From NCBI GenBank assembly GCA_041608535.1, contig JBFISM010000094.1, positions 1 to 14,450 on the forward strand: 14,450 bases of DNA, in the 5' to 3' direction. The notes below the pieces were generated by a model. It was given only the letters and a program-made list of their open reading frames with translations, did not search any database and was not told where the DNA came from. Position numbers and translations under genes: made by a program. The first letter of the stretch is position 1; each line of letters opens with the position of its first letter. This DNA is from JBFISM01 sp041608535 (GTDB taxonomy: Bacteria > Actinomycetota > Acidimicrobiia > Spongiisociales > UBA5794). Shown piece after piece: positions 7,698-13,707 of the stretch.

Positions 7698-9214
7698 TCG
7701 CCCGCACCGAGTCTGGTCATCTCGTGGGTGTCGTAGGCGATGGCCACGTTCTTGGTCTCCATGTAGAAGTCGAACGAGTAGTCGCCACCGTCCCGGCCGA
7801 CACCGCTCGCCTTGGCGCCTCCAAACGGCGTGGGCAGGTGCCGCACGTTCTCCGAGTTCACCCAAACCATGCCGGCTTCGATGTCTCGCGCCACCCGGTG
7901 CGCCCGCCCCACGTCCCGGGTCCAGACGTAGGCCGTCAAGCCGTAGCGAGTGTCGTTGGCGATCGCGATCGCATCGGCTTCGTCGTCGAAAGGAATGGCC
8001 GTCAGCACCGGGCCGAAGATCTCCTCTTGAGCGATGCGCATGTCGTTGCGTGCGCCCGTGAACAGGGTTGGCTCGACGAAATACCCACCGGCGATCGCAT
8101 TCCGCACGGTTCCACCGCTGCGGACGGTGGCGCCTTCGGCTCGGGCCACGTCGAAGTAGCTGCACACTTTGTCGAGATGGCGTGGATGGATCAACGGGCC
8201 GATCTCGGTGGCCGGATCGAGCGGGTGGCCGATGCGCAGGTTCTCCACGCGGGCTGCGATGCGATCGGTGAACTCGTCGTAGATCTCCTTTTGCACGAGC
8301 AACCGGCTGGACGACGTGCAGCGCTCCCCGTTGAGGCTGTAGATCATGAACACGGCGGCGTCGAGCGCCCGGTCGAGGTCGGCGTCGGCGAACACGAGCA
8401 CGGGGTTCTTCCCTCCCAGCTCGAAATGAAGCCGTTTCAGGGTCGGTGCTCCCTGCGCCTGGATGAGCTGCCCTGTCGCCGATTCTCCGACGAAGGCGAC
8501 CGCCTTCACCGCAGGGTGTTGGGTGAGCGCTTTGCCCGCTACGTCACCGAATCCGTGCACGAGGTTGATCGTTCCCGGTGGTGCACCGGCGTCATCGATG
8601 ATCTCGGCGAGGAGCGAGGCGGTGAGCGGACTCCACTCTGCTGGCTTGTGTACCACGGTGCACCCTGCGGCCAGCGCTGGGGCGATCTTCCACGTGGAGA
8701 GCATGAACGGCGTGTTCCACGGTGTGATCACCCCGACAGGACCGATCGGAGCTCGCAGTGTGTAGTTGAGATGGTGGGTGTCCGGCAGCGACAGCCCGTT
8801 CTCCGCCTCGGGCGCCTTGTCGGCAAAGAACCGGAAGTTGGCGGCGCCGCGGAGGGCAGCCTTGGCCATGAAACGAAGCGGCTGGCCGGTGTCGATCGAC
8901 TCGAGGAAGGCGATGCGTTCCGCGTTATTCTCGATGGCATCGGCGATGCGGTGCAGCACGGCCCGGCGCCGCCTTCCCGGCGTGCGCGACCACGCCGCAA
9001 ACGCCTCAGTCGCAGCTGCCGCGGCTGCTGCGACGTCCTCCTCGGTGCCGGCACGAACCTGGTTGAGCACCGAACCGTCGATCGGTGTGATGTTGTCGAA
9101 AACGTCACCACTGCCCGGTGTGGGCTCGGCGCCGATACGATGACCGAGGGGTTTGCCCCGGTAGGGCTTCACGTACTCCGCCGCCCGTTCGAGATTGCTC
9201 GCCAAGTCACTCAT
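7694..9214 (-). CDS. hpaE: 5-carboxymethyl-2-hydroxymuconate semialdehyde dehydrogenase
   Basis: NAD-dependent aldehyde dehydrogenase (506 aa) that oxidises the ring-opened semialdehyde (CHMS) to the dicarboxylic acid. The catalytic cysteine is C299 in SLNGERCTSSSR, a context characteristic of HpaE. The general base is E265 in FELGGKNP. N167 lies in TPWNTPF and the cofactor lysine K190 in VVHKPAEWSP. The Rossmann motif reads FVGESATG (241-248). Alanine-rich residues 61-70 are ordinary for the family. The ribosome site GAGGAG lies five bases before the ATG and inside the end of hpaF, with an ATGA overlap. The downstream hydratase overlaps it by GTGA. All catalytic residues are intact. Confidence 0.95.
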   Translation of the reverse strand: MSDLASNLERAAEYVKPYRGKPLGHRIGAEPTPGSGDVFDNITPIDGSVLNQVRAGTEEDVAAAAAAATEAFAAWSRTPGRRRRAVLHRIADAIENNAERIAFLESIDTGQPLRFMAKAALRGAANFRFFADKAPEAENGLSLPDTHHLNYTLRAPIGPVGVITPWNTPFMLSTWKIAPALAAGCTVVHKPAEWSPLTASLLAEIIDDAGAPPGTINLVHGFGDVAGKALTQHPAVKAVAFVGESATGQLIQAQGAPTLKRLHFELGGKNPVLVFADADLDRALDAAVFMIYSLNGERCTSSSRLLVQKEIYDEFTDRIAARVENLRIGHPLDPATEIGPLIHPRHLDKVCSYFDVARAEGATVRSGGTVRNAIAGGYFVEPTLFTGARNDMRIAQEEIFGPVLTAIPFDDEADAIAIANDTRYGLTAYVWTRDVGRAHRVARDIEAGMVWVNSENVRHLPTPFGGAKASGVGRDGGDYSFDFYMETKNVAIAYDTHEMTRLGAGE

Positions 9215-9618
9215 CGTCTCTCCTCTGTAGCGGTGCGCATCGCGACCAGCCGGTGCAGGTTGTTCTGCTTCCAGCTCAGAACGGGATCTGCGGTGAACAC
9301 GTACAGCGAGATGGCGAGCGGTATGTCGCCGCTTTCAGCCGCCACCGTGGCGACGATGGCATCGAAGATGTGCTGGCCGGCGGTGCGGACGACCTCCGGT
9401 TCCCGACCCGCTCCCATCAGCAACCGCACGTCGATGAATCCATTGTCGGCGTCGCCGTCGGCGACGATGAACAGGTCGCGACGAGCGGCTCGGGTACGCA
9501 TGCCGCCCACCGCGAACACCCCCGTCGCCAGCGCGGCCTCGTGGGCGGCCGACACCACCCGGGCCATATCGACGGACTCTGCGACGTTTGCGGAGTACTC
9601 GATCGTCAGGTGAGCCAT
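9211..9618 (-). CDS. hpaF: 5-carboxymethyl-2-hydroxymuconate delta-isomerase (CHMI)
   Basis: Member of the tautomerase superfamily, 135 aa (E. coli HpaF 126). It moves the double bond in 5-carboxymethyl-2-hydroxymuconate to give the substrate of HpaG. The family pattern is clear: HLTIEYSANV (3-12), ATGVFAVGGMRTRA (31-44), FIDVRLLMGAGR (61-72) and the C-terminal WKQNNLHRL (116-124), compared with KQNNVHALF in E. coli. The start ATG overlaps the hpaR stop (TGATG) and has GGAGGTG a few bases upstream. After removal of Met the N-terminus would be alanine, where the superfamily has catalytic Pro-1. A GTG one codon upstream gives no proline either. The last residues (ATEERR) are an unremarkable tail. 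Confidence 0.92.
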   Translation of the reverse strand: MAHLTIEYSANVAESVDMARVVSAAHEAALATGVFAVGGMRTRAARRDLFIVADGDADNGFIDVRLLMGAGREPEVVRTAGQHIFDAIVATVAAESGDIPLAISLYVFTADPVLSWKQNNLHRLVAMRTATEERR

Positions 9619-10073
9619 CACGCCACCTCCGACTCGGCCGATACCAGATCGCCGATGATGTCGCCGAGCTTCCGGAGGACCTCCGTGTAGTCCTCTGCTC
9701 CCAGATCCTGTCTGATCCCCTCGTATGCCGCGTTGATGCGGGGTGACAGCTCGGCGATGAGCTCGATCCCGGCGGGCGTGATCGAGAGCCGGCTGCGGCG
9801 CTGGTCGTCACTGTCGGTACGCCGGGTGACGAGACCCCTGTCCACGAGGTTGCGGACGATCCGGGTCATCGACGGCGGGCGGAGCGCACACCGCTCGGCC
9901 AGCTCACCGACGCCGGCCTGGTCCACCTCGGCGAGCGTACGCAACACTCGCCATTGCTGTTCCGTCATCCCTGCCGACTTGAGGATCGGGCGGAAGCGTT
10001 GCATGGTCGCCTCGCGCGCCCGCAGCAACAGCATGGGCAGTGAGCGGTCGAAGTCGGGGAGGGCATGGCTCAT
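9618..10073 (-). CDS. hpaR: MarR-family regulator of homoprotocatechuate degradation
   Basis: Winged-helix repressor, 151 aa, likely dimeric. E. coli HpaR represses the meta-cleavage operon and responds to pathway aromatics. The protein begins DFDRSLPMLLLRAREATMQRFRPILK (8-33) and MTEQQWRVLRTLAE (36-49), both very close to HpaR. The recognition-helix region is ELAERCALRPPSMTRIVRNL (57-76), and the wing is TRRTDSDDQRRSRLSIT (83-99) with the DxR pattern of MarR proteins. The start at 10073 is chosen because it overlaps the hpaG stop by ATGA and matches the family N-terminus; the longer frame adds only an Arg-rich shadow. Being inside the operon it should autoregulate. A candidate operator lies upstream of ligA. 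Confidence 0.92.
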   Translation of the reverse strand: MSHALPDFDRSLPMLLLRAREATMQRFRPILKSAGMTEQQWRVLRTLAEVDQAGVGELAERCALRPPSMTRIVRNLVDRGLVTRRTDSDDQRRSRLSITPAGIELIAELSPRINAAYEGIRQDLGAEDYTEVLRKLGDIIGDLVSAESEVA

Positions 10074-10912
10074 GGGTGCTCGTCGGCGACGGTGTTGCGC
10101 AACACCCCGATACCGCCGACCTCGACTTCGATGACGTCTCCCGGCCGGAGCCATCGTGGCGGATCGAAGCGGGCGCCGGCGCCGGTCGGGGTGCCCGTGG
10201 CGATGAGATCGCCGGGTTTGAGGTGGAAGAAGGTGGACAGGTAGGCAATGAGCTCTTCGAAGCTGAAGATCAGGTTGGCGGTCGTGTCGTGCTGGCGTAC
10301 CTCGCCGTTGACTCTCGTCTCCAGTTTCAGATCGTCGAAGCCGGGGACCTCGTCGCTCGTGACCAGCCAGGGTCCGAGGGACCCGCTGGCCACGAAGTTC
10401 TTGCCCTGGGTCACGTTGAACTTCGCATGCCGCAGCCAGTCGCGGACGGAGCCGTCGTTCATGATCGTGAGCCCGGCGATGTGATCTGCCGCATCGATCG
10501 GTTCGATGCGTCGCCCCGGCTTGCCGATGACGATCACGATCTCGCCCTCGTAGTCGAGTTGCTCGGATTCGGGCGGACGCAGAATGGGCGATTCGTGTCC
10601 GACCAGTGAGTCGGGTGTGCGCAGGAACACGCTGGGATAGGGGGCCGGAGTCGTCTCCCGGTATTCCTCGTTGCGATCGGCGTAGTTGACACCGATACCG
10701 ATGATCTTCTCGGAACCGAGCACCGGAGGGAGTAACCGAACGTCGCCGAGTGTGTGATGCGGTTCGGTGACCGGTGGTGGACCCAGGGCGCCACGCCGCA
10801 GCAATTCCCGGACCGACGCGATGCCGGAGACCATCTCGCCGTCGACGATGTCTTCATCGATGACGTAACCCCAGCGGGGAGCGTCTCCGACCGAGTAGCT
10901 GCACAGCCTCAT
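10070..10912 (-). CDS. hpaG: FAH-family enzyme, HpaG-like decarboxylase/isomerase
   Basis: Fumarylacetoacetate-hydrolase-fold enzyme, 280 aa. In this operon it should act as 5-oxopent-3-ene-1,2,5-tricarboxylate decarboxylase and/or HHDD isomerase. The N-terminal domain covers about 1-65. The core begins IIGIGVNYADRNEEY (70-84), and metal ligands are expected at E122 and E124 (DYEGEI) and D153 (MNDGSVRDW). TGTPTGAG (239-246) and a basic-acidic tail complete the fold. E. coli HpaG is about 430 aa with two such domains; here only one is present, so either one enzyme does both steps or a second gene lies elsewhere. The start ATG is 13 bases after the ligB stop with no strong ribosome site. A generic FAH-family hydrolase cannot be excluded from sequence alone. 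Confidence 0.88.
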   Translation of the reverse strand: MRLCSYSVGDAPRWGYVIDEDIVDGEMVSGIASVRELLRRGALGPPPVTEPHHTLGDVRLLPPVLGSEKIIGIGVNYADRNEEYRETTPAPYPSVFLRTPDSLVGHESPILRPPESEQLDYEGEIVIVIGKPGRRIEPIDAADHIAGLTIMNDGSVRDWLRHAKFNVTQGKNFVASGSLGPWLVTSDEVPGFDDLKLETRVNGEVRQHDTTANLIFSFEELIAYLSTFFHLKPGDLIATGTPTGAGARFDPPRWLRPGDVIEVEVGGIGVLRNTVADEHP

Positions 10913-10925
10913 GTGGTCGTCCGGC

Positions 10926-11747
10926 TCAGGCGACGTCCATCAAGCCGACCGTGCACCCGACGGCGAAGATGGGGATGGGTGCATAGAACAGCACCTCGCC
11001 GCTTCGACCCTCGCAGGCGCCGCTGACGGCGATGTAGGTGCGAATCTCGAATGATCCTTGACCGGCGTCGCGGAGGCAGTCCTCGTCGGTGTACGCCAGC
11101 AGCGCATCCCGATCGTTCCGGGCCCATTTGTCCAGGAAGTCGCGGTCCCAGGATTCGTTGATCTTGCCGCTGTCGGGAGTGGCCGGCCAGTGGGAGATCC
11201 CACCTGTGCCGATGAGGGCGATGCGCTCAGGGACCGCATCGGCGGCGCGGCGGATGGATTGACCGAAGGCATAGGCCCGGCTCACCGGTGTGAGCGGTGG
11301 ACCCTGACAGTTGATGTTCGCCGGGATGACGGGGAGGTCGTAGCGGGGGGCGAGGAAGTGCAGCGGGACCATGATGCCGTGGTCGAAACGCCACTCTTCG
11401 GCATAGGAGACATCCGACGTCTGCATGATCTCGGTGATCAGTCGCTTCGAGAGGTCGGCGTTCCCGGGCACCGTGGTCCGCTCGATGCCGAGCCAGTCGG
11501 GATCCTCGATCGGGCCTTCGTAGCGATCGGCCATACCGATGGCGAACGACGGCATGTTGTTCATGAAGAAGTTCGAGAAATGCTCTGCGGCGATGATCAT
11601 GAGTGCATCGGGCCGGCTTGCTTCGAGCGCCTGGCGCATCTGGTCGTAGCTTGCGTAGAAGGCGTCGCGTACCTCTGGATCGGCCTGGTCGGCTCGCCCA
11701 GTGATGCCCGGGGCGTGACTGGCGACACCGGCGAAGACGAGTGGCAT
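10926..11747 (-). CDS. Class III extradiol dioxygenase, catalytic (LigB-type) subunit
   Basis: Non-heme Fe(II) ring-cleavage dioxygenase, 273 aa. Iron ligands align with LigB: H11 in VASHAPG, H56 in AAEHFSNFF and E234 in GSFEIRTY. The catalytic base is H186 in GTGGISHWP, and FDHGIMVPL (121-129) is the usual active-site loop. It should open the ring of a catechol, here by context 3,4-dihydroxyphenylacetate, giving CHMS for HpaE. An alternative is protocatechuate- or gallate-type cleavage. The start ATG has GAGGAGGG nine bases upstream; a longer reading frame upstream is a shadow of ligA. The LigA-type subunit gene ends five bases before it, so the two probably form an alpha-beta enzyme. No gene symbol is given because it is not a plain HpaD. 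Confidence 0.93.
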   Translation of the reverse strand: MPLVFAGVASHAPGITGRADQADPEVRDAFYASYDQMRQALEASRPDALMIIAAEHFSNFFMNNMPSFAIGMADRYEGPIEDPDWLGIERTTVPGNADLSKRLITEIMQTSDVSYAEEWRFDHGIMVPLHFLAPRYDLPVIPANINCQGPPLTPVSRAYAFGQSIRRAADAVPERIALIGTGGISHWPATPDSGKINESWDRDFLDKWARNDRDALLAYTDEDCLRDAGQGSFEIRTYIAVSGACEGRSGEVLFYAPIPIFAVGCTVGLMDVA

Positions 11748-11752
11748 TCCGT

Positions 11753-12118
11753 TCAGCCCTCCTCGTGGTCGATGTTGGTTCGCTGACCCAGCTTTGCAGA
11801 ATGCGCTTCGACCCCTTCGTAGCCCGTGGTGGCATAGACCCCTTCCCGCACCGGTCCGTGTTCGGCGACCCCATCTCGCATGCGTTGCAGGTAGTCCTGC
11901 CATTCGATGTGGTGGAAGGCGGCGAAGTGCATGAGGATCTGGCCGTTGACACCGATGTGGTACAACTTTCCGATGTCGGGTTCGGCCAGTGCGGTCCGTT
12001 CCTCTGGGGTGAGATCGAACTCGTTCAGCAGATTCTCGAGATCGGTGCGATACCTCTCTTGGAACTTCGGGTCCCGGTTCAACTCATAGAGGAACTTCTG
12101 TACGTAGTAGAGGCTCAT
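11753..12118 (-). CDS. LigA-type small subunit of extradiol dioxygenase
   Basis: Small helical protein, 121 aa, of the LigA family (alpha subunit of protocatechuate 4,5-dioxygenase), which covers the LigB active site. It shows SLYYVQKFLYELNRD (2-16), a helical block with FDLTPEERTALAEPDIGKLYHIGVNGQILMHF at about 34-65 that is the family core, and an acidic C-terminus. GAGGAG lies four bases before the ATG. It is the first gene of the seven-gene minus-strand operon and immediately precedes the catalytic subunit. Such a subunit is not part of the E. coli homoprotocatechuate dioxygenase, so its presence marks a different enzyme type in this pathway. Confidence 0.9.
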   Translation of the reverse strand: MSLYYVQKFLYELNRDPKFQERYRTDLENLLNEFDLTPEERTALAEPDIGKLYHIGVNGQILMHFAAFHHIEWQDYLQRMRDGVAEHGPVREGVYATTGYEGVEAHSAKLGQRTNIDHEEG

Positions 12119-12148
12119 CGCACTCCTCGGTCGCCGCCGGCGACAAAA

Positions 12149-12154
12149 ACACTA
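12149..12154 (-). promoter_or_regulatory. Possible -10 box of the catabolic operon
   Basis: Read on the minus strand the bases are TAGTGT, which fits TANNNT and would give a short leader of roughly 20-25 bases before the ligA start. No good -35 box is seen at the right distance. It overlaps one arm of the palindrome described separately, as expected for a repressed promoter. Confidence 0.33.
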
Positions 12155-12170
12155 CACACGTTAAGTAGTG
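12150..12170. promoter_or_regulatory. Palindrome, candidate HpaR (MarR-type) operator
   Basis: CACTAC (12150-12155) and GTAGTG (12165-12170) are perfect inverted arms separated by nine bases, a size and layout typical of MarR-family operators. It lies 31 bases upstream of the ligA start codon, over the likely -10 region, and hpaR is in the operon. Binding by HpaR is an inference. Confidence 0.5.
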
Positions 12171-12220
12171 GGTGGAGGGACGTGGTTGGCGTGCGACCCG
12201 GTAGGAGACTGTGGCCCGTC

Positions 12221-12250
12221 TTGGCGGTTGCGGCGCGCGGCGGGCATAAT
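12221..12250 (+). promoter_or_regulatory. Likely rplY promoter
   Basis: TTGGCG (12221-12226) and CATAAT (12245-12250) are separated by 18 bases, a good sigma-70-like promoter in otherwise GC-rich DNA; TAATAT at 12247-12252 is a slightly shifted -10 option. It would give a leader of roughly 85-90 bases before rplY. The remainder of the 225-base divergent gap between ligA and rplY shows no other clear element. Confidence 0.5.
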
Positions 12251-12343
12251 ATGGCGCTCCCACGAGTCCGACCGCCCGCGTATCGCGCCGGATCGCACGC
12301 CGCATCCGTGGGGCCGAATCATCGCTGCGACAGGAGTTTGCAA

Positions 12344-13039
12344 ATGGATCAGGTGACGCTCGCCGCCAAACCGAGGGCAGAGAGAGGAACACGCCCGGCG
12401 CGCCGGTTGCGTCGCGATGGCATGGTCCCGGCGGTGGTGTACGGGCGAGGTCTCGATCCGGTACACGTCCAGGTGCAGCGGCTTGAGCTCTACGCCGCGC
12501 TGCGCACCGAGGCCGGGCTGAACGCCCTCATCAACGTCGACGTCGACGGTGGCGACACCGTGCTCACGGTCGCCCGTGAGATCCAGCGGCATCCGGTGCG
12601 TGGCGAGATCACCCATCTCGACTTCATCAAGGTGTCGCTCGACGTGGAGATCGAAGCCGAAGTGGTTCTCGAGTTCATCGGCACCCCGATCGGGGTCAGC
12701 GAGGACGGCGCCATCGTGGAGACGATCGAGTCCTCGGTGCTGATCTCGGCGCTTCCCACCAACATCCCGACGGCCATCGAGCTCGACATCTCCGACATGA
12801 CCACGGGCGACACGAAGACGATCGGTGACCTGCCCCAGATCGACGGTGTCACCTACGTCGACGACGAGGAGCGCCCCGTGGTGACGCTGACGATTCCTCG
12901 CGCCGAGGAAGAGCCCGTGGAGGAGGAAGTAGAGCTGCTCATCGGCGAGGACGGCGAGCCGATCGAGGTGGAGGCCGCTGCCGAAGACGGCGAAGAAGCG
13001 GCGGGACCGGCGGACGAATCCGGCGAGGACGAAGGCTGA
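12344..13039 (+). CDS. rplY: 50S ribosomal protein L25 / general stress protein CTC
   Basis: Two-domain L25 (TL5/CTC type), 231 aa, binding 5S rRNA in the large subunit. The N-terminal 5S-binding domain (about 1-92) starts VTLAAKPRAERGTRPARRLR and includes the GMVPAVVYGRG signature (26-36). The beta-rich C-terminal domain runs about 95-187. A strongly acidic, Ala/Glu/Asp/Gly-rich tail follows (188-231), common in actinobacterial members. AGGAG at 12332-12336 lies seven bases before the ATG, fixing the start; a longer frame upstream only overlaps the ligA region. pth follows directly, as in many bacteria. Several in-frame upstream codons exist but do not match the family. Confidence 0.97.
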   Translation: MDQVTLAAKPRAERGTRPARRLRRDGMVPAVVYGRGLDPVHVQVQRLELYAALRTEAGLNALINVDVDGGDTVLTVAREIQRHPVRGEITHLDFIKVSLDVEIEAEVVLEFIGTPIGVSEDGAIVETIESSVLISALPTNIPTAIELDISDMTTGDTKTIGDLPQIDGVTYVDDEERPVVTLTIPRAEEEPVEEEVELLIGEDGEPIEVEAAAEDGEEAAGPADESGEDEG

Positions 13040-13041
13040 GC

Positions 13042-13617
13042 CTGGGGCTTCCCCTGGTCGTCGGGTTGCGCAATCCCGGCGAACGCTACGTGGCGACTCG
13101 CCACAATCTCGGTGGCGACATCGTTGCGGTTCTCGCCGAGCGCGCCGGATCCGGCTTCAAGCGAGCGCCCCGGTTCATGCGCGCCGAGGTGTGCGAGGCA
13201 CGCATCGGTGGCGAGCGCACGGTGCTGACGCTGCCGCGGACGTTCATGAACGAGTCGGGTCGAGCCGTGGCGCCGCTCGTCAAGTACTACAAGATCGACT
13301 CCGATCGGCTGCTCGTCATCCACGACGACATCGATCTGGGCTTCGGCAAGCTCAGGCTGCAGATCGGACGCGGCTCCGGAGGCAACAACGGCGCCAAATC
13401 GGTGATCCAGCACCTCGGCACGACGGAGTTCTGGCGGCTGCGTTGCGGTGTCGGCCGCCCCCCGGGGCGGCAGGACCCGGCCGACTTCGTGCTGCGACCG
13501 TTCTCGAAGAAGGAGCGCCCCGAGATCGACGTGACGGTGCAACTCGCCGCCGACGTCGTGGAGACCTTCGTCGCATCGGGGGGCGAGGTGGCTCGACAAC
13601 AGGCAGGAGAGATGTAG
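13042..13617 (+). CDS. pth: Peptidyl-tRNA hydrolase, probable CTG start
   Basis: Monomeric cytoplasmic hydrolase that frees tRNA from prematurely released peptidyl-tRNA. With the CTG at 13042 the protein is 191 aa (E. coli Pth 194). Active-site residues are intact: N11 in RNPGERY, H21 in TRHN, the conserved Asn in TFMNESGR, Asp in IHDDIDLG, and the SGGNNGAKS loop. The first ATG/GTG/TTG-type codon in frame is TTG at 13066, which would delete the first beta strand (LVVGL). No ATG, GTG or TTG exists further upstream in this frame over at least 100 bases. The CTG at 13042 gives exactly the E. coli spacing to the NPG motif and has GAAGG six bases upstream. The start is inferred; the end is certain. 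It follows rplY by two bases. Confidence 0.93.
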   Translation: MGLPLVVGLRNPGERYVATRHNLGGDIVAVLAERAGSGFKRAPRFMRAEVCEARIGGERTVLTLPRTFMNESGRAVAPLVKYYKIDSDRLLVIHDDIDLGFGKLRLQIGRGSGGNNGAKSVIQHLGTTEFWRLRCGVGRPPGRQDPADFVLRPFSKKERPEIDVTVQLAADVVETFVASGGEVARQQAGEM

Positions 13618-13620
13618 TTC

Positions 13621-13673
13621 CCGTCGAGTGTGCTTGCAGCGTCGATTACGCGGCGAATAAGCACACTCGACGG
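13621..13673. repeat. Long perfect inverted repeat, 15-bp arms
   Basis: Bases 13621-13635 are the exact reverse complement of 13659-13673, separated by 23 bases that contain a further small inverted pair (GCGT 13639-13642 / ACGC 13648-13651). It starts three bases after the pth stop and ends 34 bases before glpK. No T-run follows, so it is not a standard terminator. Possibilities include a REP-like extragenic palindrome, a transcription-end structure for pth, or a regulatory site for glpK. Confidence 0.85.
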
Positions 13674-13707
13674 CGGTTACCCTCACGCCACCGCACAGGG
13701 AGGTTGT

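Noticed and set aside
7724..9613. Plus-strand open frame of 629 codons opposite hpaE and hpaF
   Set aside because: The minus strand encodes clear HpaE and HpaF with all motifs; the plus-strand product has no recognisable fold or start signal.
10074..10154. N-terminal extension of hpaR by 27 codons
   Set aside because: The extra part is Arg-rich shadow of hpaG; the ATG at 10073 matches HpaR and overlaps the hpaG stop as ATGA.
11741..12343. Possible 5' extension of rplY by about 200 codons
   Set aside because: The extension is a shadow of ligA; L25 proteins start at the ATG at 12344, which has a good AGGAG site.
13621..13673. Inverted repeat as a CRISPR unit or integron attC site
   Set aside because: There is only one copy, no array of repeats and spacers, and no cas or integrase gene in the window.
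13621..13673. Inverted repeat as a rho-independent terminator of pth
   Set aside because: The 23-base loop is large and no run of T follows either arm, so a standard intrinsic terminator is not supported.
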